Assembly: GCA_902805475.1 (NCBI GenBank)
Contig: CADCSX010000010.1
Span: forward strand, 682,001 to 746,000
Direction of reading: 5' to 3'
Source: Entonaema liquescens
Lineage: Eukaryota > Ascomycota > Sordariomycetes > Xylariales > Xylariaceae
Length of the DNA: 64,000 nucleotides
Position numbers and translations under genes: made by a program. This document shows positions 22,097 to 34,886 of this stretch, piece by piece. The notes beneath the pieces were generated by a model, which was not told the origin of the DNA, did no database searches, and saw only the letters and a program-made list of their open reading frames with translations. Within the stretch, counting starts at the first letter, position 1; every line of letters begins with the position of its first letter.

Positions 22097-23812
22097 TCAG
22101 CCGTCGATCAAGCGATCGTCCTCTCGCGACCGTTGCAATGCCTGTTGTAAACGTTCATTCTCTTCAGCCCGAATGCGACTCCGTGCAGACTCAAGTCTCT
22201 CAACTCCAGCGTTGATAGTCTCGATGTGTACCGTTAGTGGTATTGTCGAGTAATCTGCTAGTAGTTCTGGGGCAGCAACTCTATCTCTCAGGTCGCTTAG
22301 CTTGGTCTGAATATCGTACAAGTCGTGTACTAGGCTGTCCAGCCGTTGAACTGCCGAGCTTCGCTGTGTATTCACCTGCTGTAGCAAGCCAAGTTGGGTT
22401 CTTAGGTTGTGAAGGCGGCGGGAATTAGCCCCTACCAACGTCCAAATGTTCCAGAATACCTCGTTATGCTTCTCCTTCACCACGTTATTCGTGCGCACTA
22501 CATGCTCGTTGATCATCTCTAGGGAATTCTCTGCTTCGCTGAGTAGACGCAAGATTCCCTGCGCTTCCACAATGAGGTTTGCGATCTTGTCCGAAACTAA
22601 GGCTGTGTGCTCCATGTACTTTTCCAACAGAGCGCGCTCGTCAAATACCGACACCTGGAATGGAGAGAAAACCCAGTCGTTGAAGCGCGATAGCATATTA
22701 TTATGCGCCTCGCGGTTCATGGCGATGGAGTCGATATATCGTGATGTCCACCGATTGATACTGATGATACTATCAACCGCGCCACCGACATGAGTGTTGA
22801 ACATTTGCAAACCGTTGGCGCTAGTCCGGACGATTTCGATGTAGTTGTCGAACTCGTGAACCAGCTCGGCGCGAGTTGGTAGTTCGCTATATTTGACCAT
22901 TGTACGTAGGTCTCGAACGGACGCTTCTGATCGCTTCATATCCATTGGCAACGAGACACCCTGGGCCGTGTCTTCTAGTACCTTCTCAAATTGGGATTGC
23001 ACATTCATCAACTCGTCGAATTCAACCACCGATGAGCCATCCCGTTTCCCTGAGCGTGAATCATTCGGACAAAATGGAAGATTGATCACAGATACACCTG
23101 GTATCCAGCATATTGGTGCGAGAGGTGTTGATACTGAGCTGATGATCATGTTTTTGGCCATTATCCCTGCGCCGATAATCAGGTAGATGGCCAGGAGAAT
23201 GGCCAGTGGCCACTGGGCGAAACGGAGAGCCATGCCAAGGATACCCATAGTCCAGGAAGCAAGATCAAATAAAAAGCCGGGAACAGAATTTGTAAACCTC
23301 TCTGCAAACGAAGGTCTTCGAGGCAAGTGATCTTGCTGGTACTGCGACTGTCGTACAGTTGCATCACTTTCCCGGTGGTTCCCTCTCCTTTTGAGAAAGT
23401 GCGGCTCGTTCATAATGGGGTGAGTAGATCTGGATGAACGGCGACTGCTTCCTTGTTGACTGTCTACTTCAACTGTAGGCATAAAGAATTCCGGAACGGG
23501 TGTTCGGTCCTTATCCATGGATGTGTGTCTGGTAGTAGCCAGTGAAGGTTGAAAGGGAGCCCGCAATATGACTTGGTCTTCATCTGCATTGTTGGCAAAG
23601 TCACGAATACTGTCTTGAGATAGAACACTCTGTGCTTGGGATGATGCAGTCAGTTGAGACTGCTGAGAAGGCTGAGACTGGCTGCTGAATAGGAGATTAT
23701 CACCCTCAAAGGGATCCTGAATAATGGTAGTATCAAAGCTGTCATTTTCACCTCCATCGACCATGCGCCAGGATTCCTCAACGGAGAGGTTGCTTCTGCG
23801 GGTTCGCACCAT
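22097..23812 (-). CDS. Conserved fungal membrane protein with coiled coil
   Basis: Single exon, 571 aa. Residues 1 to about 170 are Ser/Gln/acidic and likely disordered, with the start MVRTRRSNLSVEESWRMVDG. One membrane helix is clear at about 203-220 (PLAILLAIYLIIGAGIMA), preceded by an amphipathic hydrophobic stretch (SWTMGILGMALRFAQW). The segment CWIPGVSVINLPFCPND follows, with two cysteines able to form a disulfide. The C-terminal half is helical and rich in heptad-like repeats (for example RLHNLRTQLGLLQQV) and ends in a charged coil with ERLQQALQRSREDDR. I do not recognise the family; a nuclear-envelope or ER membrane tether would fit the architecture but is a guess. It is divergently transcribed from the mitochondrial ThrRS gene across a 780 bp shared promoter region. 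Confidence 0.85.
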   Translation of the reverse strand: MVRTRRSNLSVEESWRMVDGGENDSFDTTIIQDPFEGDNLLFSSQSQPSQQSQLTASSQAQSVLSQDSIRDFANNADEDQVILRAPFQPSLATTRHTSMDKDRTPVPEFFMPTVEVDSQQGSSRRSSRSTHPIMNEPHFLKRRGNHRESDATVRQSQYQQDHLPRRPSFAERFTNSVPGFLFDLASWTMGILGMALRFAQWPLAILLAIYLIIGAGIMAKNMIISSVSTPLAPICWIPGVSVINLPFCPNDSRSGKRDGSSVVEFDELMNVQSQFEKVLEDTAQGVSLPMDMKRSEASVRDLRTMVKYSELPTRAELVHEFDNYIEIVRTSANGLQMFNTHVGGAVDSIISINRWTSRYIDSIAMNREAHNNMLSRFNDWVFSPFQVSVFDERALLEKYMEHTALVSDKIANLIVEAQGILRLLSEAENSLEMINEHVVRTNNVVKEKHNEVFWNIWTLVGANSRRLHNLRTQLGLLQQVNTQRSSAVQRLDSLVHDLYDIQTKLSDLRDRVAAPELLADYSTIPLTVHIETINAGVERLESARSRIRAEENERLQQALQRSREDDRLIDG

Positions 23813-24185
23813 GTTGTACTAAGACTGATTATCGGTCGAGTTCAGCCTAGATTGTCATAGTTAAACAACGTCCAGTTTAACTTCATCTGTAGGACGAATG
23901 CGTGAAGTCTCTCAAAGATGTTCGTATCAAATGCAGTATCAAATATTGTCTAGATTAAAGACAAGGCAGACACAACAGTTTTATATCAGTGCCAAGATAG
24001 AATAAGACTGTAGCGTCAAGTGTCTTAAGCAAGGGTTCGTAGAGTTGCCGTGAGTCACAAAATGATAGACATACGCCTAATTTTGAGATTTGCGGATAAT
24101 AGTGGGAATGCGCGAAATGGAATTTTGTTTATGAAGAAGCGTGTTTAATGAAAGCGTGCGCGCACCTAAAGAAACTCTCTGGTGG

Positions 24186-24227
24186 TTTATCGTTTATCGT
24201 GTATCGTGTATCGTGTATCGTGTATGG
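24186..24227. repeat. Tandem 7-mer (TGTATCG/TTTATCG) x6
   Basis: Six consecutive heptamers, two of type TTTATCG then three TGTATCG and a degenerate TGTATGG. It lies in the shared upstream region between the 22097 gene and the ThrRS gene, about 370-400 bp from each start. It could be length-polymorphic; no regulatory role is shown. Confidence 0.85.
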
Positions 24228-24592
24228 GTCGCGGATGACTTGATGTCACGAGGTGGATACCGCAGCATCTGATTGGATCTTGTACCATATCCAGTAATAA
24301 ACGTCGCGCTAATCGGGTGTTAGGTAGATGTTGTTGTTGTTGTATAAAGTACATTCACTAGGCTGACAATAAACTGCACTTCATCAGTATCTCGTACGGC
24401 CAGGCTTTGCCTGTCGATTAATTCTCTAAATAAGACTAGCGCGCCAAGCTGAGGAAGCTGCAGATCCCTGTTACTTCCCCAATCTGCAGCTATGGGCCAA
24501 TCAATTATTTCGCATTCAATATTTTTCTCACAATTTACTAACTTAAAGCTTCAACCTCGATCATGGTTCTAGAGTGATCATTGATCAGCGGC

Positions 24593-26086
24593 ATGCTCGC
24601 AAGAAGACTAGTGAGGATTCACCCTCATATATCAAGATGTACGGTTCGAATACGTAGTGGCGAAATCTCCATAAGGTATCCCTGGCATCGATCTTGTTCA
24701 TCGCATGCGACCCCGGGTCGTCCACCGAAACCCCCCGCAGATCACCGGCAACTTGGTATCCAGCAAGACCTTTTCACCACTTCGATATATAGTCCAGGCA
24801 CTCCCATACTGCTGCCTAATGGTGCACGGATCTTCAATCGGCTAGTGGACTTTTTGCGGAAGCAATACATTCGATATGGATTTGACGAGGTTATTACGCC
24901 GACCATTTACAAGAAGGCTTTATGGAGGAAATCAGGCCACTTGGAAAATTACAGCGATGACATGTATACGGTGACAAGTACGTCGCCCTCACGAAGTGAC
25001 AGTACCAAACCTGGAGACGAGGAGGACGAATATGGTCTCAAGCCTATGAATTGTCCAGGCCACTGCTTGATCTTTGCGTCACAGCTACGGAGCTATCGAC
25101 ACTTGCCTATTCGATATGCAGATTTCTCTCCACTACATCGAAACGAAGTATCCGGGGCCCTTAGTGGCCTAACTCGAGTGCGACGCTTCCACCAAGATGA
25201 CGGTCACATCTTTTGTCGGCCGATACAAATCGAGGAGGAGATTAAGAAGACACTTGACTTTGTGCGCGTTGTGTACTCGACATTTAAACTGGGCCCATAC
25301 CGATTAGCTCTTTCAACCCGTCCAGCGGACCATTACATAGGAACCGCTGAGGAATGGGAGAGTGCCGAGAACGCTCTTAAGAGGGCGCTAGACGCTTCTG
25401 GCCAGCAATGGACTGTGAATGAAGGTGATGGCGCATTCTACGGACCTAAGATTGATATCGTGTTGAGAGACTCAGATGGCAAAGAACACCAAACCGCTAC
25501 GATACAACTAGACTTTCAGCTTCCAAAACGGTTTGAGTTAGGTTACTCGGCTCCGGCGCCGGACTTTGAGCGGAGAGGAGAGGTTACAACGGACCCGGAC
25601 AAGCTAGCTGAGTCTGGTCTTGTAACCCCTGTTCTAATCCATAGAGCTGTGCTGGGCTCAGTAGAGAGGCTGCTAGCTCTGCTTATCGAACATTACGATG
25701 GCAAGTGGCCATTTTGGTTAAACCCGAAGCAGGTAATGATAGTTACTGTCAATGATACCGAACCGGTAGTAGAGCTAGCCAAGACAGCCCAAGACGTCCT
25801 GATGGGAAGGGATGGGTCAGCTGATGGTCCAGTTATAAACCCTTCCCAGCTTGTAGTAGATGTCGACGATAGCCCGCGAAGTCTCTCACTCAAAGTAAGA
25901 GAGGCCAAGTCTAAGGGTTATGGCGTGATTGTTACCGTGGGGCCAAGACAGGTGCCGGAGGGCACTATCACGGTAGATATGTCAGGTTTGGAGAGTAGTG
26001 ACAGCGGAAAGACGTCCCAGAAGCAGGAGATGCTGCCAAAAGATTTATTTGCGATTCTCAAGAATAAAGCTGACTCCTATCAATAA
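24593..26086 (+). CDS. MST1: Threonyl-tRNA synthetase, mitochondrial
   Basis: Charges mitochondrial tRNA-Thr. Single exon, 497 aa; the frame extends 4 codons upstream but the first ATG is at 24593 (MLARRLVRIHPHISRCTV), an Arg-rich, acid-free N-terminus typical of a mitochondrial presequence. Class II landmarks are MNCPGHCLIF (about 152-161, including a zinc ligand Cys), the motif 2 region RNEVSGALSGLTRVRRFHQD, YGPKIDIVLRDSDGKEHQ, and motif 3 PVLIHRAVLGSVERLLALL. The anticodon-binding domain follows (VMIVTVNDTEP to the end). TGS and N-terminal editing domains are absent, as in yeast Mst1, separating it from the cytosolic Ths1. Divergent from the 22097 gene. Confidence 0.96.
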   Translation: MLARRLVRIHPHISRCTVRIRSGEISIRYPWHRSCSSHATPGRPPKPPADHRQLGIQQDLFTTSIYSPGTPILLPNGARIFNRLVDFLRKQYIRYGFDEVITPTIYKKALWRKSGHLENYSDDMYTVTSTSPSRSDSTKPGDEEDEYGLKPMNCPGHCLIFASQLRSYRHLPIRYADFSPLHRNEVSGALSGLTRVRRFHQDDGHIFCRPIQIEEEIKKTLDFVRVVYSTFKLGPYRLALSTRPADHYIGTAEEWESAENALKRALDASGQQWTVNEGDGAFYGPKIDIVLRDSDGKEHQTATIQLDFQLPKRFELGYSAPAPDFERRGEVTTDPDKLAESGLVTPVLIHRAVLGSVERLLALLIEHYDGKWPFWLNPKQVMIVTVNDTEPVVELAKTAQDVLMGRDGSADGPVINPSQLVVDVDDSPRSLSLKVREAKSKGYGVIVTVGPRQVPEGTITVDMSGLESSDSGKTSQKQEMLPKDLFAILKNKADSYQ

Positions 26087-26373
26087 TGAAGACCATGATC
26101 TCCGTAAGAATTACGAATTAACTACTCCGCGTTGAATTAATACCGTGTCTCGTAAGCTACGGCCTGAACGGTTACCAATGTCAGCTCCTTAACTTTCATA
26201 GTCATCTGGATCATGGCCTTTTTCATGTCCCTCCCGTCGAGCTTTTTCCTGCTGTTCTTTCTGCCGGATTTCCAACCTTTCCAGAATCTTGACCGGTCTG
26301 GAGCAGGAACCAGACTGGTCAGCAAAATGTGCCAAGGTTAATGCCATGTAGGGGAGCGTAAGAAAATGGCGAC

Positions 26374-26745
26374 CTACTCTTTCAGACGTTCTGGGACGGC
26401 AACTCCTTGTGCCTCCGCCGCTTCTACTAGCTCACGGCGTTTAGCTAGCTGTTCCCTCATATACTTAACAGTTTCCTTTAAAACATATCCCTCGGAGCGT
26501 CCGTGGCCCTGCAAACCAGGTACAAGATCGCATAGTCGATCAAACCCAGCTCGAATAGCCTCTCTGCGCTTTTGTTCTGGTGTTCATATTAATGAAATGG
26601 CCAGGACACTTAGAATAAATAAGATTAATAAATTACCTGACGCAATATGGTTCTGCTTTTTCTCCTCTTCGGTCAGACGCGGCTTATCATCGTGAACTCC
26701 ACCGTGCTCACCATCCTGCGGAGATTTTGAGCGAGGCTCCGACAT
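26374..26745 (-). CDS. Small bHLH transcription factor, Ino4-like
   Basis: Exons 26745-26637 and 26576-26374 give 103 aa. Exon 1 encodes MSEPRSKSPQDGEHGG and ends KKQNHIAS; the 60-nt intron (gtaatt...caccag) restores the basic region NHIASEQKRREAIRAGFDRL, where His, Glu and Arg form the E-box-reading triad. The loop (VPGLQGHGRSEG) and second helix (VLKETVKYMREQLAKRRELV) follow, then a short tail ending PERLKE. This is the pattern of fungal Ino4-type bHLH proteins, which in yeast activate phospholipid genes as a heterodimer with Ino2; whether that role is kept here is unknown. The gene is easily missed because the intron cuts the basic region. It is convergent with the ThrRS gene, about 290 bp away. 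Confidence 0.9.
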
Positions 26746-26810
26746 GTTTCTCAAAAAAACGTAACGATTATTCGTTCGAAACAAGGTTTAGCAAATAACG
26801 TTAGGTAATT

Positions 26811-26828
26811 ATATATATATATATATAT
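26811..26828. repeat. (AT)n microsatellite
   Basis: Nine AT dinucleotides directly upstream (about 70 bp) of the Ino4-like start codon. Confidence 0.9.
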
Positions 26829-27257
26829 CCGTTCTCCTTTCGGTGTGATTATAGTTTCAACTGGTAACGGTCCCGACTAACTCTTCACACGGATGTCTAA
26901 ACCAAATATTGGAAGACATGAGACAGATGCTGGAAGGAATGAGGTGACGGCCTATGGTTATTAAGAGTAGGTATCCCCGGCGCGCACATCTTCCAGGGAA
27001 TCAGAGCGGAAAAGTGCTTTTCGGGGTTGGAAGAAGGTTCGGGGAATTGCCGCGATGTAAAACACCAAAGTCGTGATTTATAAATAAAATCCAAGTGAAT
27101 AAGATTATAAAGTTAAACTTTTGACTTCCTAGGAAGGGCATCTCATCTCAGGAAAGTGCATGTGACACTGGCCCCACCACACAATGACGGAACCCCTGTC
27201 CATCATAAGGTACCTAGCCCTCTTAGAAGGAAGCTTAAACCCCAATTCCAGCCTCAG

Positions 27258-27262
27258 CTTAA
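27258..27262. repeat. Target-site duplication CTTAA, left
   Basis: Five bases immediately outside the left LTR, identical to the five bases outside the right LTR (35018-35022). Five-base duplication is usual for LTR-retrotransposon integration. Confidence 0.88.
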
Positions 27263-27393
27263 TGTCGTGGAAGGATCCACCGGACCCACTAGACTAGTAC
27301 CCACATATATCTAATATTTTCCTAAAACTAAATTTTCCTTTAAATACTTCATTTATATAATTTTAAGATTCTAAATTTAATTATTTTATAATA
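27263..27393. repeat. Left LTR (131 bp)
   Basis: Begins TGTCG. It aligns without gaps to 34887-35017; I counted about 30 differences, all C/T or G/A transitions. The first 60 bases keep the C/G state; the first position mutated in this copy is 27323, and all later differences except two are mutated in this copy. Confidence 0.9.
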
Positions 27394-30300
27394 ATTAATA
27401 ATTTTATTTGTTTTATTATTTTTAAGATTATTATATTTAATAAATTAAAACCATTAATATTATAAAAATTATTATTTTTATTTTAAAATTATTTTTTTTT
27501 TATTATATTATTAATAGTTTCGAATAACTTTATTAAATTTTAAAAACCAAAAAAAACTATTTTAAAAACCATTTTAATAATTATTTATTTATTTTTTTTA
27601 ATAAATTATATTAATAATTTATTAAATAATAATATTATTAATTATTATTTTTATTTCGTAAATATTAAATTATTATTTAATTAAAATATTATTTTTTCTT
27701 TCTTTTTTATTTTTTTTCCAATTAATATAATTTAAAAATTAATTTTTTTTAATTTTATTATTTTTATTATTTTATAATTTTTTATATTATTATTTTAAAT
27801 ATTATTATAAATAAAATAATTATTTTAATTTTATAAAATTTACTATTTTAATATAACGTTAATTTTTAACGTTAACGTTTTTTTTACCCGTTTTATTATT
27901 TTTATTATAAACTTGTAACTTTTTTAAAAAGTTATTAATAATTTTTTATTTTTTTAAAATTTTATTTATAACATTTTAAATTTATTAAATGACATTAACG
28001 TTATTTATTTAATTAAATAAGTTAAATTTTTTAAATCATTTTTTACTTTTTTATATTATTAAAAAAAGAAATATTAAAAATATTACTTAAAATTATTTTT
28101 TAATTTATTAAAAACGTTTATATTATTATTTTTTACTAAACCATTAATATTTACCCCATTAAAACCATAACATTTTAATTTTTTAAACTTATTTTTTAAA
28201 TAATTAAATTATATTTTAAATAACCTTTAAATACTTTGTTTTTTAATTATATAAAAATTATTAAATAATAAATTTAAATTTTTATTAAAATAATTTTTTA
28301 TACCGTTCGTAAAATAATTTTTAAAAATTAAATTTTAATATTTATTTTTAAATATATTAAACATTATTTAAATTCCCGTAATACCATTTACTTAATTATT
28401 ATTAATTAAATAATTATTTTTTATTATTAAAATATTATATATTATTTTTAATAAATTTAAATTAATTAAATATTTTTAAATTATAATTTAATTATAATTT
28501 ATTAAATTATAATTTATAATAATTTTAAATAATAAAAATAATAATTAAGTTTAATAATATTTAAATTTTAATATTTAATTTATAACCGTAATGGTAATTT
28601 TAACTTAAATTATCAATTAAATTCTTTAAATTAATAATGTTAATAACATTAATAATAATAATAATGGCAACGTTAATAATAATAATAAAAGATTTTTTAA
28701 AACCGAAAACGTTAATTATTTTAATTTTAATTTTAAAAATATTAAAAATTTTAATTTTTTCGTTTTTAATAAATATATAATTTACATTAATATTTACGTT
28801 TTCATAAATCGTTTTATAAATTTAACCGTATTTTATAATAATGTTAAAATTAAATAAATTTAAATAACATATTTGTAAAAAGTTATATAAAATTAATTAA
28901 TAACCAAATTATTAAATTTTAAAAAATAAACTTTTTAAATAAAAAATATTATTTTAATTATTCGTATTTTAATCATTTAATTTAAAAAGTAAAACATATA
29001 AACCATATTAAATTTGTAAAAATATAAATTTATAATATTAAATTTTTGCAAAAATAAAAATTTATAATCGTTTATATATAATATTATTAAAAATATTAAA
29101 AATTGTGATTTTCTTTTTTTTAATTAATTATTAAATATTTTTAATATTTTTAATATTTATATTTAATTATAATTGTAAAAATTTATAATAAATATTATTA
29201 TAAAATAATTTTTTAATTATTTAAATAATTGTAAATTTGTTTTGTAAAATTTTATTTTATTTATATATTTTATAATTTTTAAAAATTATCTTAAATTAAA
29301 CAATTATTAACTTTAAATCCCGATATAATTTACGTATTATAATAAATAATTTTAAAATAATTCTTATAATTTATTTATTAATAAAAATAATAATTAATAA
29401 TATTATAATTATAATTAATTATATTATTATTATTTTTAATTTAATAAATGATATAATAATAATTAAAGTAATTACCAAACGTATTTTAATTATTAATAAT
29501 ATAATAATAATAATAATTATAATAATTATAATAATTAATAAAAAATTAATTAAATTAACTTATTTAATTAACCGTTTTAATAAAATTAATAATATTAATA
29601 AAATTTTAATTAATATTAAAATTAATAAAATTAACTTTATTAATTAAATTAACGTAATTATAAAAATTAATGAAAAAATTATTATTAAAATTATTAAAAT
29701 TAAAATTAAAATTAATAATATTAATAATTATTATAATTTTAAATTTATTTAATAAATATTAATAATATTTTAAAAGTAAATAAATATTTTTTAAATAATT
29801 ATTTAATAAACAAATATCTTTTAAATAAATATAAATTAAATTTTAATTTCGATTATAATTTCTTTTTAAATAATTATTTTGGTAATTTTTTTACTTTTTT
29901 TAAAAATAATTTTTAATTAAATATCTCGAACCTTATTAATAATTTTATAATAAATAATTTTTAATTTATATTTTAATTTATCCCGTTTAATTATATTTTA
30001 TTTAATTAAATTATATTTTTCGGATTTATTTTTAATAATTTTATTCTTTTTTATTTAAATAATAATCATAACGAAATAATTTATTTCGGTATAATTGTTT
30101 TTTTATTAATTAAAAGTTTTTATAATATATGTAATAAATATTTCCTTAATTATAATAAGTTATTCTATTATTTATAAAAAAGTTATTATTTATTAAAAAA
30201 ATATATTTTTATAATAATATTGTTAATTTAAATAATGGTATATTTATTTTATTTTATTCCGTTTTAAATATATTAAATTATGTTTATTATTAATAATAAT

Positions 30301-33300
30301 ATATTATTTTTTAATAATATATTAATAATGTTAAATAATATATTAATAATAATTAATAATTTATTAATAATATTTAATAATTATATATTATTAATTAATT
30401 AATTATATATATAATTATTTAATAAAATTTTATTTATTATTATAATGGTTTATATAATTTTATTAATAATGTTTTAATAATTTATAATGTATAATTTAAT
30501 TTTATTAAAAAATATTATTATAATTAATATTAATATAATATTAAATACTTTTTTTATAATATTTGAAATTTATTATGTAAATAATTATATAAATATTAAT
30601 ATTATTATTAATAATTAAATTAAAATAATTAATTTTTTTATTTATTTTTAAATTATAATTAAATTTAAATTTCTATTATTTAATTATTAATTAATTTTAA
30701 ATTAAATTATAGAATTAGTTTTTTTTATAAAATAAAATTTTATTTTAAATTTTTTATTATAATAAATTTAATTATTAAATATAAAAAAAATATTTATGGT
30801 AATATTAAATATATTAAAATTTTAATAAATAAGTTTTAAATTTTAAAAAAATATCTTAATATAAAAATTTGTTATTACGTAATCCCATTATTAATTTATA
30901 ATATTATATAATATTAATTATTATTATTAAATTATATAATCGTTTATTTTTATTTTAAAAATTTTTATAATAATAATTTAATCGTTATAATATTCACAAA
31001 AAAAATTATATTAATTAATAATTTTATAATTAAAATATTCTTTAACATTAACATATTAAATATTAAATAAATAAATATTATTTTTTTTAAAAAATTAATT
31101 ATAATATAATTTTATAAAATAGTAATTCTTTTATTTATTACTTTAAATATTTATATTTAATAATTTAAAATAATAATAACTTGTAATAATATTATATTTA
31201 TTAAATTTTATTATTATTTTAAAATAATTTATATAATAATTTATAAATAAAATTTAATTTTTAAATTATTATTAAATAATATTATAATTTACATAATATT
31301 ATTTAATAATTATATAAATAAAATTATTATTTATAATAATTTTTAATTAAATATTATTATTTTTAAAAATATATTAATAAATTATTTTAAATTAATAAAA
31401 TAAAATTATTATAATTATTAAATTATTAATAAATGAGGATTTAATTTAATATTGTAAAAATTTTTATTTAAAAAAATAAATTTTTATATTTTCGGATTTA
31501 TTAATAATTTTATTATTTTTAAAATAAAAAACTTTTATAAACATTTTATTAATATTATAATTTATAATAATCTTAAAAACCTTAATATTTTTAATAAATT
31601 ATTATTTATTATATTATAATATAAAGATATTTTTAAAAATAAAAACTTTATAAATATTATAAAAAACGAATTTTTTTATTTTAATTTTAAATTAAGTTAA
31701 GAAAATTTTATTTTTAAAAAATATTATCTTTATTTTTTTAATATTAAAAACCAAATAATTGTTAATTAAATAATTATTAAATTAATTAAATAAAAACATA
31801 TTATCCGGATAAAATCTTTTATCTTTTTTTTAATACCCGTTTTTATTATTTAAAAACTTTTATTTATTTTTATTATGAAAATGACAAATAAAAACTTAAA
31901 AGAAATCATTAAAAAAAGAAAAATAATTATTAATATTTAAATCTTTAACGAAATAAATTTAAATAATATTTACTTTATAAAATTTTAAAATATATTATTT
32001 AATAAAATATATAATAAAATTTATATAATTATAATAAATATTTTTATTTTTTTTTATTAATAATAAATTTATTTTTTTATATAATAAACATTTATAATTA
32101 TAATAATTAAAAATTAATATATATTTTAAATTTTTATTATAAATTATAAAAATAATAATGTTTATATATAATAATAAATAAATATTTTATTTAAATATAT
32201 TAATATAATAAAGTATTATTATAATAATATTATTATTACGTTAAAAATTTTTAAAAATTATGTTAATAATTTTACGTTAATTTTTTCTTTTTTATAAAAA
32301 AAAAATATTTTTATAAATTTATTTAAATCTTTTATTAATTTTTTTAATATTATTATTTTAAGTAAATTTATTAATTTTTTTAATTTCTTTATAATAAAAA
32401 AAAAACTTATAACTATTTTTAAAATTATTTTTTTTATATTATTAAAAAATTTTAAAATATTTATTAATTTTATAAAATATATTAAAAATAATATTTTTTA
32501 TTTTATAAAATTTATAAAATTATTAAAAAAACGTAAAATTTTTTTTATCCGATCTTATTTTAAAAAAAGCTAAATAAAATAAAAATATTACAAATAAATA
32601 AATAATATTTTATTAAATACTTTTTTTAAAATTAAAAAATAATTTTTTAAAAAATTTAAAAATATATTAATAAAATATACCATTTTATATTTTTATAACT
32701 TATTCTGTTCCTTTTATATTAATTTTAATATATTCCATAAAAGAATTAATATTACCATTTATTATATTAATAATAAAATTTTACCTTTTTTTTTTATAAA
32801 TAAAAAATTATTTATATATACATTAAAAACAATTATTTAACCCATTATATTCCTTTTTAAAACATTATTATTAATAAAATAAAAATATTAACTAATTAAA
32901 ATAAAAATCTTTAATTTTATTTAAATAATAAGAAAAATAAAATATTATATAAATATAATTTAAATAAAAATTTATATTTTTATAAATTATTACATTATTT
33001 TTAACATAATTAAATATAATAATATTATAAATTTTATTATAATAAATAATAAAAATTTTTATTTTATTTATATAATAAAATATATTAATAAATTTTAATT
33101 TATAATTTTATATAAATTAAATAAATTATATATTATTTCAAATATATTATTTTATTTTCTTATAATAAATTTAAAAACTTTTAATAAAAATAATAAAAAT
33201 TTTAACGTTTTTTTTAATAATAAAAATAAACATTAAATTACTTTAATAAATTAAACTTTTTTATCATACATTAATACCTTTTTTACAATCAAATTAACAA

Positions 33301-34886
33301 TAATAAATCCCGTAAAAAACTTTTTTACTAATTTTTATATTAAAAACATTATTTTAATTTAAATATATTTTAAATTTAAAATTAAATTCCAAATAAAATA
33401 TTTATAAAATTTTAAATAAAAACCCATTTTTAATATTATTAAAAAAAATCGTTTTTTAATAAATAATATTATTATTTTACCTTATCATTTAATAAATAAT
33501 TTATTATAAAAATCATTAAAAATTTATAATTAATTATATATTTTTTAAATTTACTATTTTAAAATTTTTAAAATAATTTATAATAATAATTATTTAAATT
33601 ATAATAAATTACGTAAATAATTATTATATTTCATTATTAATTTTAAAAAATTTAAACAATATATACAATTTTATTTAAAATATTTTATTATAAAATTTTA
33701 ATATTATAAACTTTATAATTTTTTACAATTTATTATTAACCTTTTTTACCCGTTTTATATAATTATAATTAATATTACATTCGGAATTTTTAAAATATTC
33801 GAAAAAAAAAAACGCTTTTAATATTATAATAAATAAATTTTCTAAAACAATAATAATTTTTCTTAATCATTATAATTAAACAACATTTAATTAAATAAAT
33901 ATTTATTATAATACTTTATTAATAAATAATTAAAAAATTTTAAAAATTATTATATTTAATTAAAATTTAAAATTTTTATTTAATTTTTAATAATAATTTT
34001 AATATTATATAAATATAAAATTACTTTACATAATAACATATTACCTTTAAATTAACAATTAAATAAAACGATTTATTTTTTAAATTAAATTAACTTTTCG
34101 TTATTATTTTTATATTTTAAAAAATAATATATAATAGAAAAATTATTTATTATATTTATAATATAAAATTAATTTTTCGCGATTAATAATTACTTAATAT
34201 AATTTTTTAAAAATATTATATAAATTTATATTTAATATTATTCCTTAATTTTTATTTACTTTAAATATTTTTACATTATTTTTAAAATTTTAAATTAAAA
34301 TTTATAATATAATTACTTTAATTATAATAATAATTAAAAAATACTATAACGTTAAATATAAATTTATATTTTTTAAAATTAATAATTATATATTATTACG
34401 TTTATATAAAAAATATAATATTTTATTCGTATTAATTTTTAAAAAAAAATTTAATTAATAATATATTAAATTTTTTTACATATTTAAATAAATTAACCGT
34501 TTAATATATAAATTAAATTTTTTTATTTATTTTAAAATATATAATATTATTTCCATAAATTATTTTAAATTTACTTTTTTTTTAAATATATTTAAAAAAT
34601 AATTATTATTTTTTAAAAATATTTTTTTAAAAATATATTAATATTATATTATATAAAAATAAAAAAATAAATATTTTATAAAATATATTAATTTAAGTTT
34701 TAAATATATTAAATAATTTATAAAAAATTAATTAAGAAAAAATAAAAATAAATTATTAATAAATTTTAAAAAATAAAATAATTAATTATAAAATAATTAT
34801 AATTTATAATATTTTAATAATTAATTTATAATTTTTATAAATTTTTTATAATAAAAATATTATTTTTTTTCCTTTTATAAAAATAT

